The notes beneath the pieces were generated by a model. The model was not told the DNA's origin. It worked only from the letters and a program-made list of their open reading frames with translations, and searched no databases. Shown here in pieces: positions 46,701 through 54,185 of a DNA stretch of 64,000 bases. Within the stretch, counting starts at the first letter, position 1. Each line of letters opens with the position of its first letter. Source of the DNA: Bacteroidales bacterium (lineage in GTDB: Bacteria; Bacteroidota; Bacteroidia; Bacteroidales; ML635J-15); contig JAFZRE010000012.1 of NCBI GenBank assembly GCA_017620015.1, positions 1 through 64,000 on the forward strand, in the 5' to 3' direction. A program made the translations under genes and the position numbers.

Positions 46701-47577
46701 TCTCGTAATCGTCCATATTGCTGTAGGCAAACCCTATGTTGCTGAGCGATATTGCATACTGCTGGTTATCATTACCTATTGTTTTCTCCTGCAAATCCAA
46801 AGCCTTTGTGTAATAATTCAGTGCCTCGTTGTATTCGCCCATCTTTGCGAACAGCGAACCTATGTTGTTGTACGAGAATGCCAAATCGGGATTGTTTTCG
46901 CCACCTATGCTCGCAATAATCCTATAAGCCTGCATATAGCATTCGGAAGCCTGCTGATAATCACCAACATATTCGTATGCCGAACCTAAGTTATTGAGCG
47001 ACAGTGCGTATGTAGGGGTATTCTCTCCCGCCGAACTCTTAAAAATTTCGTTTGCCCTTATGAAATATTCCAACGATTCCTTGTATCTTCCCTGTAAACT
47101 ATATGTATAGCCTATATTGCTGAGCGAAGTAGCATAGTCGGGATGGCTTTCACCAATAATTTCCTTTTGGATTTCGGCAGCCTTCTTATAGAATTTGAGG
47201 GCGTTTTCATTGTCGCCGAGGTCGTTATATACGGCACCAGTATTGTTGAGCGACAAAGCGTATGTATAGTCCTTTTCGCCGAGAACAAGCCTGTAGGTTT
47301 CGGTTGCCAGCAGATAATATTCAAGGCAATTCTTGTTGTCGCCCATTTCCTTGTATATGGTGCCTACATTGTACAATGCCACAGCATAGTCGCGATGCGT
47401 TTCGCCAACTTGCTGCCTTTTAAGTTCCGCCACCTCTTTGAAAACAGGTAATGCTGATTTATAATCTCCTGAATTATAGTATTTTACCCCCACCTTATAT
47501 AGAGAATCTATGTTCTGTGCCACAAGGTTTCCTAGTGATAAAAATATGATTGCAAGTGAAAGAAATAGTTTTTCCAT
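43759..47577 (-). CDS. Exported TPR-CHAT protein
   Basis: 1272 residues with signal peptide MEKLFLSLAIIFLSLGNLVAQ. Seventeen 42-residue tetratricopeptide repeats of the kinesin-light-chain type fill residues about 22-740 (SLNNIG..Y...GDY..AL.YY..A.EI......G..H..YA.). A linker of about 200 residues leads to a C-terminal CHAT (caspase-HetF-associated) domain with its dyad: His 1117 in LHIATHGFF and Cys 1182 in LSACQTALGE, followed by GVFGLQRGFKKAGARTV and MSLWPVDDNAT. CHAT domains are caspase-like cysteine peptidases; TPRs recognise partner proteins. The signal peptide places it outside the cytoplasm, unlike CRISPR-linked TPR-CHAT proteins. It has its own promoter and is the first of the minus-strand island. 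Confidence 0.93.
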   Translation of the reverse strand: MEKLFLSLAIIFLSLGNLVAQNIDSLYKVGVKYYNSGDYKSALPVFKEVAELKRQQVGETHRDYAVALYNVGTIYKEMGDNKNCLEYYLLATETYRLVLGEKDYTYALSLNNTGAVYNDLGDNENALKFYKKAAEIQKEIIGESHPDYATSLSNIGYTYSLQGRYKESLEYFIRANEIFKSSAGENTPTYALSLNNLGSAYEYVGDYQQASECYMQAYRIIASIGGENNPDLAFSYNNIGSLFAKMGEYNEALNYYTKALDLQEKTIGNDNQQYAISLSNIGFAYSNMDDYENALKYFNRSLETTKAVLGEDNTSYAVTLNNIGSVYSKSGDYNKALEYYLQAKEIIERTSGKYGHDYATTLNNIGELYKFLGDYGTALQCYGEALEIKEQIYGNQHPEYATTVKSIADVFYIFGDYNSALNNYTYALVIRGVALGTDTPAYAESLLDIGKVYDELGDYGIALEFYRSAAEIQMENLGKKHSSYALTLNRMGIAACNIGDYEKALKYLREALDIQKLVIGENHADYASTLNSIGLVYSELGDNETALKYYLRIAEIKKSVFGEEHLDYATALNNIGSAYAKLNDNGNALKYFIQAAGIQKSLLGEKSLDYTISLNNIGFAYSGLGDNEKAKESYSAAAEICLKMLGEKHPQYATSLNNLSLVYMDSGDKEAALGFCRKALGIREDIFGKNHPSYSASLYNMAGIYNHFGDYAEALGFYKQAAELQKSNIVRNFSFMTAHERETFWNANSEYCRKQLNVAYRLPSDTAASRLSYDTELITKGLLLTSEIEFNRLIAESGDSALVSEFDNMRKLSLMLNIELEKPVLERIVNCDSLNDEIQKKERHLVEKCKPYGDFTRSVAIGWKDVRNALKGNDVAIEFTSYRICPDSTMYAAIVLAKNMESPVFVPLFEQKEMNRLLRGVAPKEVTHDENERGATSVSAKRLGIYESTGLYDLLWKPLEKYFPENPRIYFAPSGMLHKIAVEYAPIDHSKTISDKYEIYRVSSTRFLAMDYMPSTLKKSVLYGGIFYDSDTVTMKRESERYSTRSTSISSFAAFNKGEERGSLSYLPGTKTEVEDIFGKLNKRKIKATLYEGSQANEESFKALSGDNIDVLHIATHGFFLPSEEKLSGENSLIQSGLLLSGANYAWQNQPLPEGIEDGILTAKEIAFMDLRKTDLVVLSACQTALGEITSEGVFGLQRGFKKAGARTVIMSLWPVDDNATLLMMTEFYTNLTSGMNKREAFIAAQNKVKNSAGFENPRYWAAFIMLDGNER

Positions 47578-47594
47578 ATAATTCTATGTGTCCG

Positions 47595-47625
47595 CAAAAT
47601 TAAGGATTTAGATTAAATTGGCAAA
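47595..47625 (-). promoter_or_regulatory. Promoter of the TPR-CHAT gene
   Basis: On the minus strand: TTTG (47625-47622), 19 bases, TAATTTTG (47602-47595), the full Bacteroidota consensus at the ideal spacing, 18 bases before the ATG at 47577. Confidence 0.75.
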
Positions 47626-47675
47626 CTAAAATAAAGTCGGATTATAAAGTATCTGTGACAATACGATAGATTTAT

Positions 47676-47683
47676 TATCTTTG
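47676..47683 (+). promoter_or_regulatory. -7 box for the GT2 gene at 47704
   Basis: TATCTTTG, an exact TAnnTTTG match, 20 bases before the ATG at 47704. Confidence 0.55.
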
Positions 47684-47703
47684 CGCTTTGATTTTAATGA
47701 TAG

Positions 47704-48726
47704 ATGTCGGCTCGTACAGCAATCGTAATACTCAACTGGAACGGTGAAAAATTTCTCCGTCAGTTTCTGCATACGCTTGTCGAGAATACCAATCCCGAAC
47801 TTGCCCGCATCTGCATTATCGACAACGGTTCTACCGACGGCTCGCTGGCTTTCCTTGCAGAACAATTCTCGCAGATACAACTTGTAAAACTCGACAAGAA
47901 CTATGGTTTTGCCGGTGGTTACAATCGTGGTTTGAAGGAAATAGATGCAGAATATTTCATGCTGCTTAACTCAGATGTTGAAGTTGGCAAGGATTGGATT
48001 ACGCCGCTTGTAGAACTTATGGACAGCGATCCAACAATAGGCGTATGCGGACCAAAGCTCATCGACTACAATAACCGCGACAAATTTGAATACGCAGGTG
48101 CGGCTGGCGGTTATATAGACAAGTACGGCTATCCTTTCTGCCGTGGTAGGCTTTTCGAGTACCTCGAAACCGACAACGGTCAGCACGACACTCTTGCCGA
48201 CTGCCTCTGGATAAGCGGTGCTGCATTGTTCATCCGCGGCAAACTTTTCTTTGAAGTTGGTGGCTTCGACGATGACTTTTTTGCACATCAAGAAGAAATA
48301 GACCTTTGCTGGAGAGTGCAAAATTCAGGTTACCGCGTTGTTTGCGAGCCAAAATCGACAATCTACCATGTCGGTGGTGGCGCTTTGCCCAAGTCAAATC
48401 CGTTCAAGACTTTCCTAAACTTCCGCAATAACCTTTATCTTGTTGTAAAGAACCTTCCGAACAAGGAAATCGGCTGGGTGCTATTTGTGCGCTTCTTCCT
48501 TGATGTTGTTGCAGCTGTAAGAATGATTTTCCAAGGAAATTTCAAGGAATGTCATGCCGTTTTCCGTGCCTACGGAGCATTTCTGAAGAATAAGCGCAAG
48601 ATGAAACAAAAACGCCTACCTGTAACACGCAAAGCCTCATCGCAAATCACCGGAATGTACTGCGGAAGCATAGTTTTCAAGCATTTCTTAGGGAAAAAGA
48701 AAACTTCTAAAGAGATATTTGGATAG
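47704..48726 (+). CDS. Family-2 glycosyltransferase (rhamnosyltransferase-like)
   Basis: 340 residues. GT-A motifs: AIVILNWNGEKFLRQFL, ICIIDNGSTDGS, NYGFAGGYNRGL, the metal site MLLNSDVEV, and GFDDDFFAHQEEIDLCWRVQ, typical of the WcaA/RfbF-like GT2 group that adds rhamnose or related sugars to surface glycans. A C-terminal amphipathic or membrane-associated segment (GWVLFVRFFLDVVAAVRM) follows. Cytoplasmic face of the inner membrane. It is separated from a flippase on the other side by the AT-rich three-gene cassette. The sugar specificity is unknown. Confidence 0.9.
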   Translation: MSARTAIVILNWNGEKFLRQFLHTLVENTNPELARICIIDNGSTDGSLAFLAEQFSQIQLVKLDKNYGFAGGYNRGLKEIDAEYFMLLNSDVEVGKDWITPLVELMDSDPTIGVCGPKLIDYNNRDKFEYAGAAGGYIDKYGYPFCRGRLFEYLETDNGQHDTLADCLWISGAALFIRGKLFFEVGGFDDDFFAHQEEIDLCWRVQNSGYRVVCEPKSTIYHVGGGALPKSNPFKTFLNFRNNLYLVVKNLPNKEIGWVLFVRFFLDVVAAVRMIFQGNFKECHAVFRAYGAFLKNKRKMKQKRLPVTRKASSQITGMYCGSIVFKHFLGKKKTSKEIFG

Positions 48727-48824
48727 AATAGGAGTTTGGTATTATTGTAAATAGCATAGTTTTTTCTTATTTGTGTGTTAATAAATTTTAAGCAGGATTC
48801 CATCTAATGGTAATATATATATTG

Positions 48825-48832
48825 TATCTTTG
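48825..48832 (+). promoter_or_regulatory. -7 box of the ATPase cassette
   Basis: TATCTTTG, an exact match, 75 bases before the ATG at 48908. Downstream, ATTTGCAAAT at 48859-48868 is a perfect 10-bp palindrome lying in the leader and might be an operator. Confidence 0.55.
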
Positions 48833-48907
48833 TAACAATAATTAAAAATGGACATCATATTTGCAAATGAGAATTTGTATAGCTATATTTAATTTATTTA
48901 AAATATT

Positions 48908-50287
48908 ATGATTACATATATTAAGATTAATGGTTTTAAATCATTTCAAAATTTTGAAATGATACTTACACCTTTAACCATTATTGCAGGAACCAATGCA
49001 GCAGGGAAAAGTAATTTGTTTGATGCATTGAGACTTTTATCTAGACTAGCAGAAGTTGATAAAATCCACACCGCATTTCGAGAAGAACAAAGGGGCGAAA
49101 TGCACGAATTATTTACCCAGTATGATGATGACAAATGTGCAAATGAAATGGAATTTGTTGTCGAAATGTTAGTAAATAAAAATATTACAGATGCATGGGG
49201 TGCTTCTGATACATTAAAATATACAAGATTACATTATGAATTGAAGATACGCCATTTTATCAATGAAAGCGGATTGGAAGATTTGGAGGTAATATACGAA
49301 AGTCTAAATACAATTCGTCATAATGAAGACGATTGGATTAAGTTGATACCCAAAGAATATGTAGAAAAGTGGCGTCCAAAAGTTGTTACTGGCAAACGGG
49401 GGATGCCTTATATACATACAGACATACAAAATGGAGTTCCAGTCGTTTGCATTTCTCAAGATGGTAAACGAGGGAATAAACGAAGTATAATTCTTCAACA
49501 TGCCACACGAACAGTATTAAGCAGTATAGATTCTGTAGATTTCAGGCACATATTAGCGGCAAAAGAAGAAATGAAAAGTTGGAGGTTTTTACAATTAAAT
49601 CCCGAAGATTTGCGACAACCTACAAGTAAAAAAACGGGGGAAGATATGATTTCTTTTTCTGGCAAAAATTTGGCTGCGGCACTATATCGAATAAAACAGA
49701 ATAATCCATATTCTATAGTAGAAATATCACGAAAACTAAACCAATTTATTCCTAATTATATTGATGTTATAGTCAAGGATGACACAGAAAACAAACAATA
49801 TATTATTTATTTGAAAGGAGAGGATGGAAAAGAATACTCATCACGAGTTTTGTCAGAAGGAACGTTAAGAATGTTAACTTTATGCATTCTGGAACAAGAT
49901 GAAAAACATACAGGATTATTATGTTTTGAGGAACCTGAAAACGGAATACATCCATTTAGAATAAAAACAATGGTGGATTTATTAAAAGATTTATCCACAG
50001 ATTTTACAAACACAAACACTCCTTTGCGACAAGTTATAGTAAACACCCACTCTCCTATTCTTGTTAAAGAAATTCACAATTGGAAAAACGACAAAGATGT
50101 TTCTTTAAATTTTGCTTCTATGAGAACAAGAATACAAGAATTTAATGGGAAAAAGCAAAAGACAAAAGTCACAACAATTTTGCCTGTTGAAAAAGATGGA
50201 CAATTAACATTAAAATTTTCTGAACAGGATATGAAAATGTCGTTGCAAACAGTAACAGAGTATTTAAGTTCTTTAAATGGTGAATAA
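48908..50287 (+). CDS. AAA/OLD-like ABC-type ATPase, first gene of a putative defence cassette
   Basis: 459 residues. Walker A GTNAAGKS at 28-35 right after a MITYIKINGFKSFQNFEM start, the RecF/OLD/AAA_21 arrangement. An ABC-signature-like LSEGTLRML precedes Walker B LLCFEEPENGIHP (E341-E342), and a switch His 381 is in VNTHSPIL. All ATPase motifs are intact. Cytoplasmic. Such ATPases pair with a TOPRIM or other nuclease in OLD, Gabija and PARIS defence systems; here the next gene is TOPRIM-like. Codons and base composition are clearly more AT-rich than the flanking glycan genes, suggesting transfer. The next gene begins within or one base after its stop. Confidence 0.88.
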   Translation: MITYIKINGFKSFQNFEMILTPLTIIAGTNAAGKSNLFDALRLLSRLAEVDKIHTAFREEQRGEMHELFTQYDDDKCANEMEFVVEMLVNKNITDAWGASDTLKYTRLHYELKIRHFINESGLEDLEVIYESLNTIRHNEDDWIKLIPKEYVEKWRPKVVTGKRGMPYIHTDIQNGVPVVCISQDGKRGNKRSIILQHATRTVLSSIDSVDFRHILAAKEEMKSWRFLQLNPEDLRQPTSKKTGEDMISFSGKNLAAALYRIKQNNPYSIVEISRKLNQFIPNYIDVIVKDDTENKQYIIYLKGEDGKEYSSRVLSEGTLRMLTLCILEQDEKHTGLLCFEEPENGIHPFRIKTMVDLLKDLSTDFTNTNTPLRQVIVNTHSPILVKEIHNWKNDKDVSLNFASMRTRIQEFNGKKQKTKVTTILPVEKDGQLTLKFSEQDMKMSLQTVTEYLSSLNGE

Positions 50288-50288
50288 T

Positions 50289-50957
50289 ATGGCAAAACAA
50301 GTATTTATAGGCTTTACAACAGAAGGAACAACAGATGCTCGTTTTTTAGAAAAGATTGTTGAAAGGACATTTGAAGAAGTCGCATACGAATGCTATTGTG
50401 ATATAGAGCCTGTTTTAAGATTTATTAATGTGAACAAAACCGGATTATCATTTACAGACTATATCATTAAAGCTTCTAGGCAGGGATTTGACGAAATGGG
50501 AATGATGATTTTGTGCGTTCATTCCGATGCTGATGGCCCTACTGATAAAACCGTTATGAAAAATAAGATTATCCCAGCTAAGAATGCAATAGATTTAGAA
50601 AATGACAATAATTTATGTAAAATTATTGTCCCTGTTATACCTATCCAAATGATGGAATCTTGGATGCTTGCGGATAAAGAATTATTAAAAAAAGAAATAG
50701 GAACATCTTTGACGGATCAAAAGTTGGGAATTAATAAAAATCCTGAAACAATTTCAGATCCCAAATTTGTTATTGAAGAAGCAATTCGTATCACAAGACA
50801 AGATATTGTAAAAAGAAAGCGCAAAGATTTACAAATTGGAGATATATATTTATCACTTGGACAAAAAGTGTCAATAGATATGCTACAAAAATTGCAATCG
50901 TATCAATGTTTTCAAGAAGAAGTACGTAATGCTTATAAACAATTACATCTATTATAA
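50289..50957 (+). CDS. TOPRIM-like protein (DUF4276-like), second gene of the cassette
   Basis: 222 residues from the ATG at 50289; an ATG at 50277 overlapping the ATPase stop is possible. The N-terminal FIGFTTEGTTDARFL gives an acidic Glu 12 in the TEGxTD pattern, and LCVHSDADG supplies D80 and D82, the Glu plus DxD arrangement of TOPRIM nucleases and the DUF4276 family. The C-terminal half is helical and ends before a basic KRKRKD segment. In OLD and PARIS systems a TOPRIM protein is the effector nuclease controlled by the ATPase. Here it is a separate gene, translationally coupled to the ATPase. Nuclease activity is inferred from these residues only. Confidence 0.75.
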   Translation: MAKQVFIGFTTEGTTDARFLEKIVERTFEEVAYECYCDIEPVLRFINVNKTGLSFTDYIIKASRQGFDEMGMMILCVHSDADGPTDKTVMKNKIIPAKNAIDLENDNNLCKIIVPVIPIQMMESWMLADKELLKKEIGTSLTDQKLGINKNPETISDPKFVIEEAIRITRQDIVKRKRKDLQIGDIYLSLGQKVSIDMLQKLQSYQCFQEEVRNAYKQLHLL

Positions 50958-50970
50958 AAATAAAAACACA

Positions 50971-51927
50971 ATGAAAAAGAAATATACATTCATAGATTTA
51001 AGTGTTGAAATACTTTCGCAGTATAATGTACCAATGTCACCAGATGAAATATGGCAAAAAGCCGTTGAAAAAGGATTAGATAAAAAAATAGGAACAACAG
51101 GGAAAACTCCATTTGCAACTATTGGTGCGAGACTTTATACAGATATAAAAGTAAATGGCGAGGATAGTATGTTTTTGCAAGTAACAAAACGCCCAGCGCG
51201 GTTTGTTTTACGAAATTCAAACATTGAAAATAGAGAAATAAAATCTGCAATTGAAAATAAGCAGAAATGTGAAGAGGAAAATTATACCAAATTTAATGAG
51301 CGCGACTTACATCCATTATTAGCAAAATATGTATATGCAAATCAGCATTTTAAGTGTTATGTAAAAACTATATTTCACGAAAAATCGCACAAAAAATCTA
51401 AAGGCGTAAATGAATGGTTACATCCAGATTTAGTCGGTGTATATTTCCCTTTTGGTGATTATAACAAAGAAACAACAGATTTACAGAAGGCACTAAATGT
51501 TAATTCAATAAGACTTTTTTCGTTTGAAATGAAAAAAGAATTGAATTACTCCAATTTACGAGAATGTTTTTTCCAAGCCGTTTCAAATTCTTCATGGGCA
51601 AATGAAGGATTTTTGGTAAGTCTTAAAATAGATGAAGATCCTAGTTTTAGAAATGAAATACAAAGGCTTTCAAATTCTTTTGGAATAGGCATAATAAAAC
51701 TAAACTCTGCAAACATTTATGAATCTGAAATTATTTGCACAGCTCAAAGTCGTGATTTTATTGATTGGGACACATTGGATCGCTTAGCAGAAGATTCCCC
51801 TGATTTTAAAACTTTTATTTCTGACATAAAGGAAGACCTTACAGTTGGGAAAGTTAAAAGTAATTACGATGAAATAAAATCAGATGAAGATTACGATGAT
51901 TATGTGAAGAAAAAAGGAATTCAATAG
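50971..51927 (+). CDS. HARE-HTH plus PD-(D/E)XK-like protein, third gene of the cassette
   Basis: 318 residues from the ATG at 50971. Residues 5-80 match the HARE winged helix (FIDLSVEILSQYNVPMSPDEIW...TPFATIGARLYTDI), a domain often fused to restriction-type nucleases. The second half contains HPDLVGVYFP with D153 and LFSFEMKKEL with E186 and K188, then FFQAVSNSSWANEGFLV: the order D...ExK...Q of a PD-(D/E)XK nuclease core. It resembles the uncharacterised COG2958-like group. The 13-base gap indicates one operon with the ATPase and TOPRIM-like genes. It could be a DNA-reading nuclease or regulator. AT-rich as its neighbours. It converges on the flippase with a 9-base gap. Confidence 0.75.
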   Translation: MKKKYTFIDLSVEILSQYNVPMSPDEIWQKAVEKGLDKKIGTTGKTPFATIGARLYTDIKVNGEDSMFLQVTKRPARFVLRNSNIENREIKSAIENKQKCEEENYTKFNERDLHPLLAKYVYANQHFKCYVKTIFHEKSHKKSKGVNEWLHPDLVGVYFPFGDYNKETTDLQKALNVNSIRLFSFEMKKELNYSNLRECFFQAVSNSSWANEGFLVSLKIDEDPSFRNEIQRLSNSFGIGIIKLNSANIYESEIICTAQSRDFIDWDTLDRLAEDSPDFKTFISDIKEDLTVGKVKSNYDEIKSDEDYDDYVKKKGIQ

Positions 51928-51936
51928 TAAATTATC

Positions 51937-53400
51937 TTATTGTTGCTCTTTCTTTTTGGCAATGCTGTCCTTTATCATGACTAGTGCCAAATGCAAGTCC
52001 AATACGCGGAGCAAAACAGCCACCACGACGCAGAACACAAGAACCAAGCATACAATTACCCACCAGTTGCAATTTATCATAGTGGCAAAATAAGCACCGA
52101 CAACCGAAACGGCGACAAAAATCACAGTTACAATCGTAAATTTAAGGTTGAAATTGAACTTGAACAGGCGGAATGCTATGATATACTGGCAAAGTCCAGT
52201 CGCAAGCTGGGTAATCATGCTCGAAATTGCAGCACCAATTACTCCGTAATGCGGGATGAGAATGAAATTAAGCACTATATTTAGTACCATTCCACAGGCT
52301 GCCATTATGTTTAAGTATTTAAGGCTTCCGTTTGATGTTAGCAATGTGCCGAAAATGTAGGTTATGCAGATTCCGACGAAGCCAACCATAAGTATTGCCA
52401 GCACGATGGAACTTGTCTCGATATGCTCAAAGTACATAAGTCCCATAATTTCGCGGTTGAAGAAAAGACAAACGCTCATAAGAGCAATTGCCGGTACAAA
52501 TATAAGTACGAAAGCCGTCTTGCACAGACCTTCCACATTTTGCTTCTGCTTTATCATGCGTGCAAACATCGGCAGCAACAGTACAGAGAACAAGTAAGCG
52601 AACATCGAAGCGGCTTCCAAAATTCTAAATGCCTGTGCATAGATACCAGCCTGTTCCTTGCCGTCGGGAAGCATTCTCTCGAGCATTACAGAGTCGATAC
52701 GGTTGTAGAACGCCATAAGAAGGATAAGCAATGCATATGGGAAACTCTGCTTGATGAAGGCTATGAAATATTTCATCTGGAAGTTTAGGCGGAAATGCTT
52801 TGTCTTGCTGAAGACGATGAGGAATGCCACAAAAGCGGTAATGAAATATGCGGCCGTCTGCGTGAGGACAAACCATTCTATTTTTATAGGCGTGTCGGTA
52901 ACATGTCCCCAGACGAGTATGCTACAGAAAATTATCATCAGCAGGCGGTCGAGCACCGAGAGCATGCTGTCGGTCTTGAACATCTGCATACCGCTTACAT
53001 TTGAGCGCAAGTAAAGCGTCATCGACTGCAGGAACTGATTGACAACCAAGATGCCAAGTATTTTCATCTGGCGCAACTCGTAGCCAAGACATAGCGCGAC
53101 AATCATTGATATTGCAACATATATTCCAGCGAGTACAATCCTGAGTGCCAATAGGTTGGAAAGACTTTTGTCGAGCAGGTTGCGGTTCTGGGCAATGTTG
53201 CGGTTATTGAAGTTGGTTATGCCCATGTCGAGGATGATGTTGAGCAGCAGCGAGAAGTTGAGCAGTGAAAAATATATGCCGAATTCCTCGGCACCGACAA
53301 TATTCTGTACCGAACGCTCAACCCCGAATATCCAAAAAGGCTTTACCAAGATATTGAGGAAGAGAAGGAAGCATAAGTTTATTATAAAATTTCTCTTCAT
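51937..53400 (-). CDS. Polysaccharide flippase-like membrane protein
   Basis: 487 residues from the ATG at 53400, about 12-14 hydrophobic helices, starting MKRNFIINLCFLLFLNILVKPFWIFGVERSVQNIVG with GIYFSLLNFSLLLNIILDMGITNFNNRN, the Wzx/MOP type N-terminus. It would flip lipid-linked glycan repeat units across the inner membrane. A frame extending to a TTG at 53418 is rejected since that codon lies in the -7 box. With the GT2 at 47704 it suggests a surface-glycan locus interrupted by the ATPase cassette. Confidence 0.85.
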   Translation of the reverse strand: MKRNFIINLCFLLFLNILVKPFWIFGVERSVQNIVGAEEFGIYFSLLNFSLLLNIILDMGITNFNNRNIAQNRNLLDKSLSNLLALRIVLAGIYVAISMIVALCLGYELRQMKILGILVVNQFLQSMTLYLRSNVSGMQMFKTDSMLSVLDRLLMIIFCSILVWGHVTDTPIKIEWFVLTQTAAYFITAFVAFLIVFSKTKHFRLNFQMKYFIAFIKQSFPYALLILLMAFYNRIDSVMLERMLPDGKEQAGIYAQAFRILEAASMFAYLFSVLLLPMFARMIKQKQNVEGLCKTAFVLIFVPAIALMSVCLFFNREIMGLMYFEHIETSSIVLAILMVGFVGICITYIFGTLLTSNGSLKYLNIMAACGMVLNIVLNFILIPHYGVIGAAISSMITQLATGLCQYIIAFRLFKFNFNLKFTIVTVIFVAVSVVGAYFATMINCNWWVIVCLVLVFCVVVAVLLRVLDLHLALVMIKDSIAKKKEQQ

Positions 53401-53415
53401 CCTTGTAATGGAGCG

Positions 53416-53444
53416 CAAAAATACAACATAAAACCGAATCCAAA
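53416..53444 (-). promoter_or_regulatory. Promoter of the flippase gene
   Basis: Minus strand: TTTG (53444-53441), 17 bases, TATTTTTG (53423-53416), 15 bases before the ATG at 53400. Confidence 0.7.
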
Positions 53445-53476
53445 AACCATAACGAATAATATGCGAAAATGTTTTG

Positions 53477-53505
53477 TTGCTGTTGAAAAAAAATAACTAC
53501 CTTTG
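53477..53505 (+). promoter_or_regulatory. Promoter of the ferredoxin gene
   Basis: TTG at 53477-53479, 18 bases, TACCTTTG at 53498-53505: a full -33/-7 match, 44 bases before the ATG. The 11 bases around the -7 box (ACTACCTTTGC) are identical to those before tRNA-Cys. Confidence 0.75.
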
Positions 53506-53549
53506 CCAGCGAAATTTTCAGTATTAATTAATATTTAAATTTTAAAGAA

Positions 53550-53717
53550 ATGGCTTATAAAATCAGTAACGACTGCGTATCTTGCGGTACATGCGCTGGC
53601 GAATGCCCAACAGGCGCTATCAGCGAAGGAACTCCTTATGTAATCAATGCTAACGAATGTGTATCTTGCGGTACTTGCGCAGGTGCATGCCCAGTTGGTG
53701 CAATTTCAGAGGAATAA
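53550..53717 (+). CDS. 2[4Fe-4S] ferredoxin
   Basis: A 55-residue bacterial ferredoxin: MAYKISNDCVSCGTCAGECP in the first half and NECVSCGTCAGACPVGAISEE in the second. The eight cysteines sit at 9, 12, 15, 19, 37, 40, 43 and 47, i.e. two CxxCxxCxxxCP motifs binding two 4Fe-4S clusters. It is a small soluble electron carrier for low-potential reactions in an anaerobe (for example pyruvate:ferredoxin oxidoreductase). Strong promoter and terminator bracket it as a single-gene unit. Confidence 0.97.
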   Translation: MAYKISNDCVSCGTCAGECPTGAISEGTPYVINANECVSCGTCAGACPVGAISEE

Positions 53718-53738
53718 TCGCAGTCTGAAAAGAGATTG

Positions 53739-53772
53739 ATAGGTTGTCGTTACGGCAACCTATTTTTGTTTT
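53739..53772 (+). terminator. Rho-independent terminator of the ferredoxin gene
   Basis: ATAGGTTG (53739-53746) pairs with CAACCTAT (53756-53763); the stem extends by TCG/CGG with one wobble around a TTA loop, followed by TTTTTG and TTTTT. Confidence 0.85.
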
Positions 53773-53784
53773 TAATTAATAATG

Positions 53785-53881
53785 CTTCGCACCCTGAGCC
53801 TGTCGAAGGGTAGCCAGGAAATAGAAATTATGTTAATTCAATTTTTCGAAAACCTTCGCTTCGACTACGCTCAGCGGGCGG
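53785..53881. repeat. REP-like inverted pair
   Basis: CCCTGAGCCTGTCGAAGGG (53792-53810) and, inverted, CTTCGCTTCGACTACGCTCAGC (from 53854) share the core CTGAGC..GTCGAAG. This core recurs in intergenic DNA of many bacteria as a dispersed palindrome. No gene lies in the 124-base gap between the ferredoxin terminator and the CWC gene. Confidence 0.6.
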
Positions 53882-53896
53882 ATAAAATTTAAAATT

Positions 53897-54085
53897 ATGC
53901 AAAAGACTTGTCCGGAATGCCAGAAAACATTTGAATGTTCGCAAAGCGAAAACTGCTGGTGCACACGCATCACAATTCCAGAAGATATCGCCAACTATCT
54001 GAGAAGCAAATACTTCGATTGTCTTTGCGAAGAGTGTATGACCAAAATTCTAAAAAACAAGGAAAAAATTTTGCAGGGTAAATAA
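53897..54085 (+). CDS. Cysteine-rich CWC family protein
   Basis: 62 residues: MQKTCPECQKTFECSQSENCWCTRI, a short linker, then YFDCLCEECMTKIL. The CxxC...C...CWC...CLCxxC pattern with eight cysteines is the CWC family, a probable zinc-binding protein of unknown function. It lies between the ferredoxin and tRNA-Cys, 25 bases before the tRNA. No promoter of its own was clear. It is too short for many gene callers but its codon pattern and cysteine spacing are coherent. Confidence 0.85.
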   Translation: MQKTCPECQKTFECSQSENCWCTRITIPEDIANYLRSKYFDCLCEECMTKILKNKEKILQGK

Positions 54086-54092
54086 AATGCAC

Positions 54093-54100
54093 TACCTTTG
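54093..54100 (+). promoter_or_regulatory. -7 box for tRNA-Cys
   Basis: TACCTTTG, an exact TAnnTTTG match, 10 bases before the tRNA 5' end. Confidence 0.7.
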
Positions 54101-54110
54101 CACCCGCTTA

Positions 54111-54181
54111 GGTACCTTGGCCGAGTGGTGAGGCACCAGTCTGCAAAACTGGGTACTGCAGTTCGATTCTGCAAGGTACCT
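54111..54181 (+). tRNA. tRNA-Cys (anticodon GCA)
   Basis: Full cloverleaf: acceptor GGTACCT (54111-54117) with AGGTACC (54174-54180); anticodon arm CCAGT-CTGCAAA-ACTGG giving anticodon GCA; T arm TGCAG-TTCGATT-CTGCA. The discriminator base is T and CCA is not encoded. A strong hairpin with a T tract follows five bases later. It is the only tRNA found in the window. Confidence 0.95.
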
Positions 54182-54185
54182 CAAC

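Noticed and set aside
43759..47577. CRISPR type III-E TPR-CHAT protein
   Set aside because: The protein has a clear signal peptide, its repeats are kinesin-light-chain-type TPRs and there are no cas genes or CRISPR array nearby.
53401..53418. TTG start for the flippase
   Set aside because: The TTG is part of the TATTTTTG -7 box.
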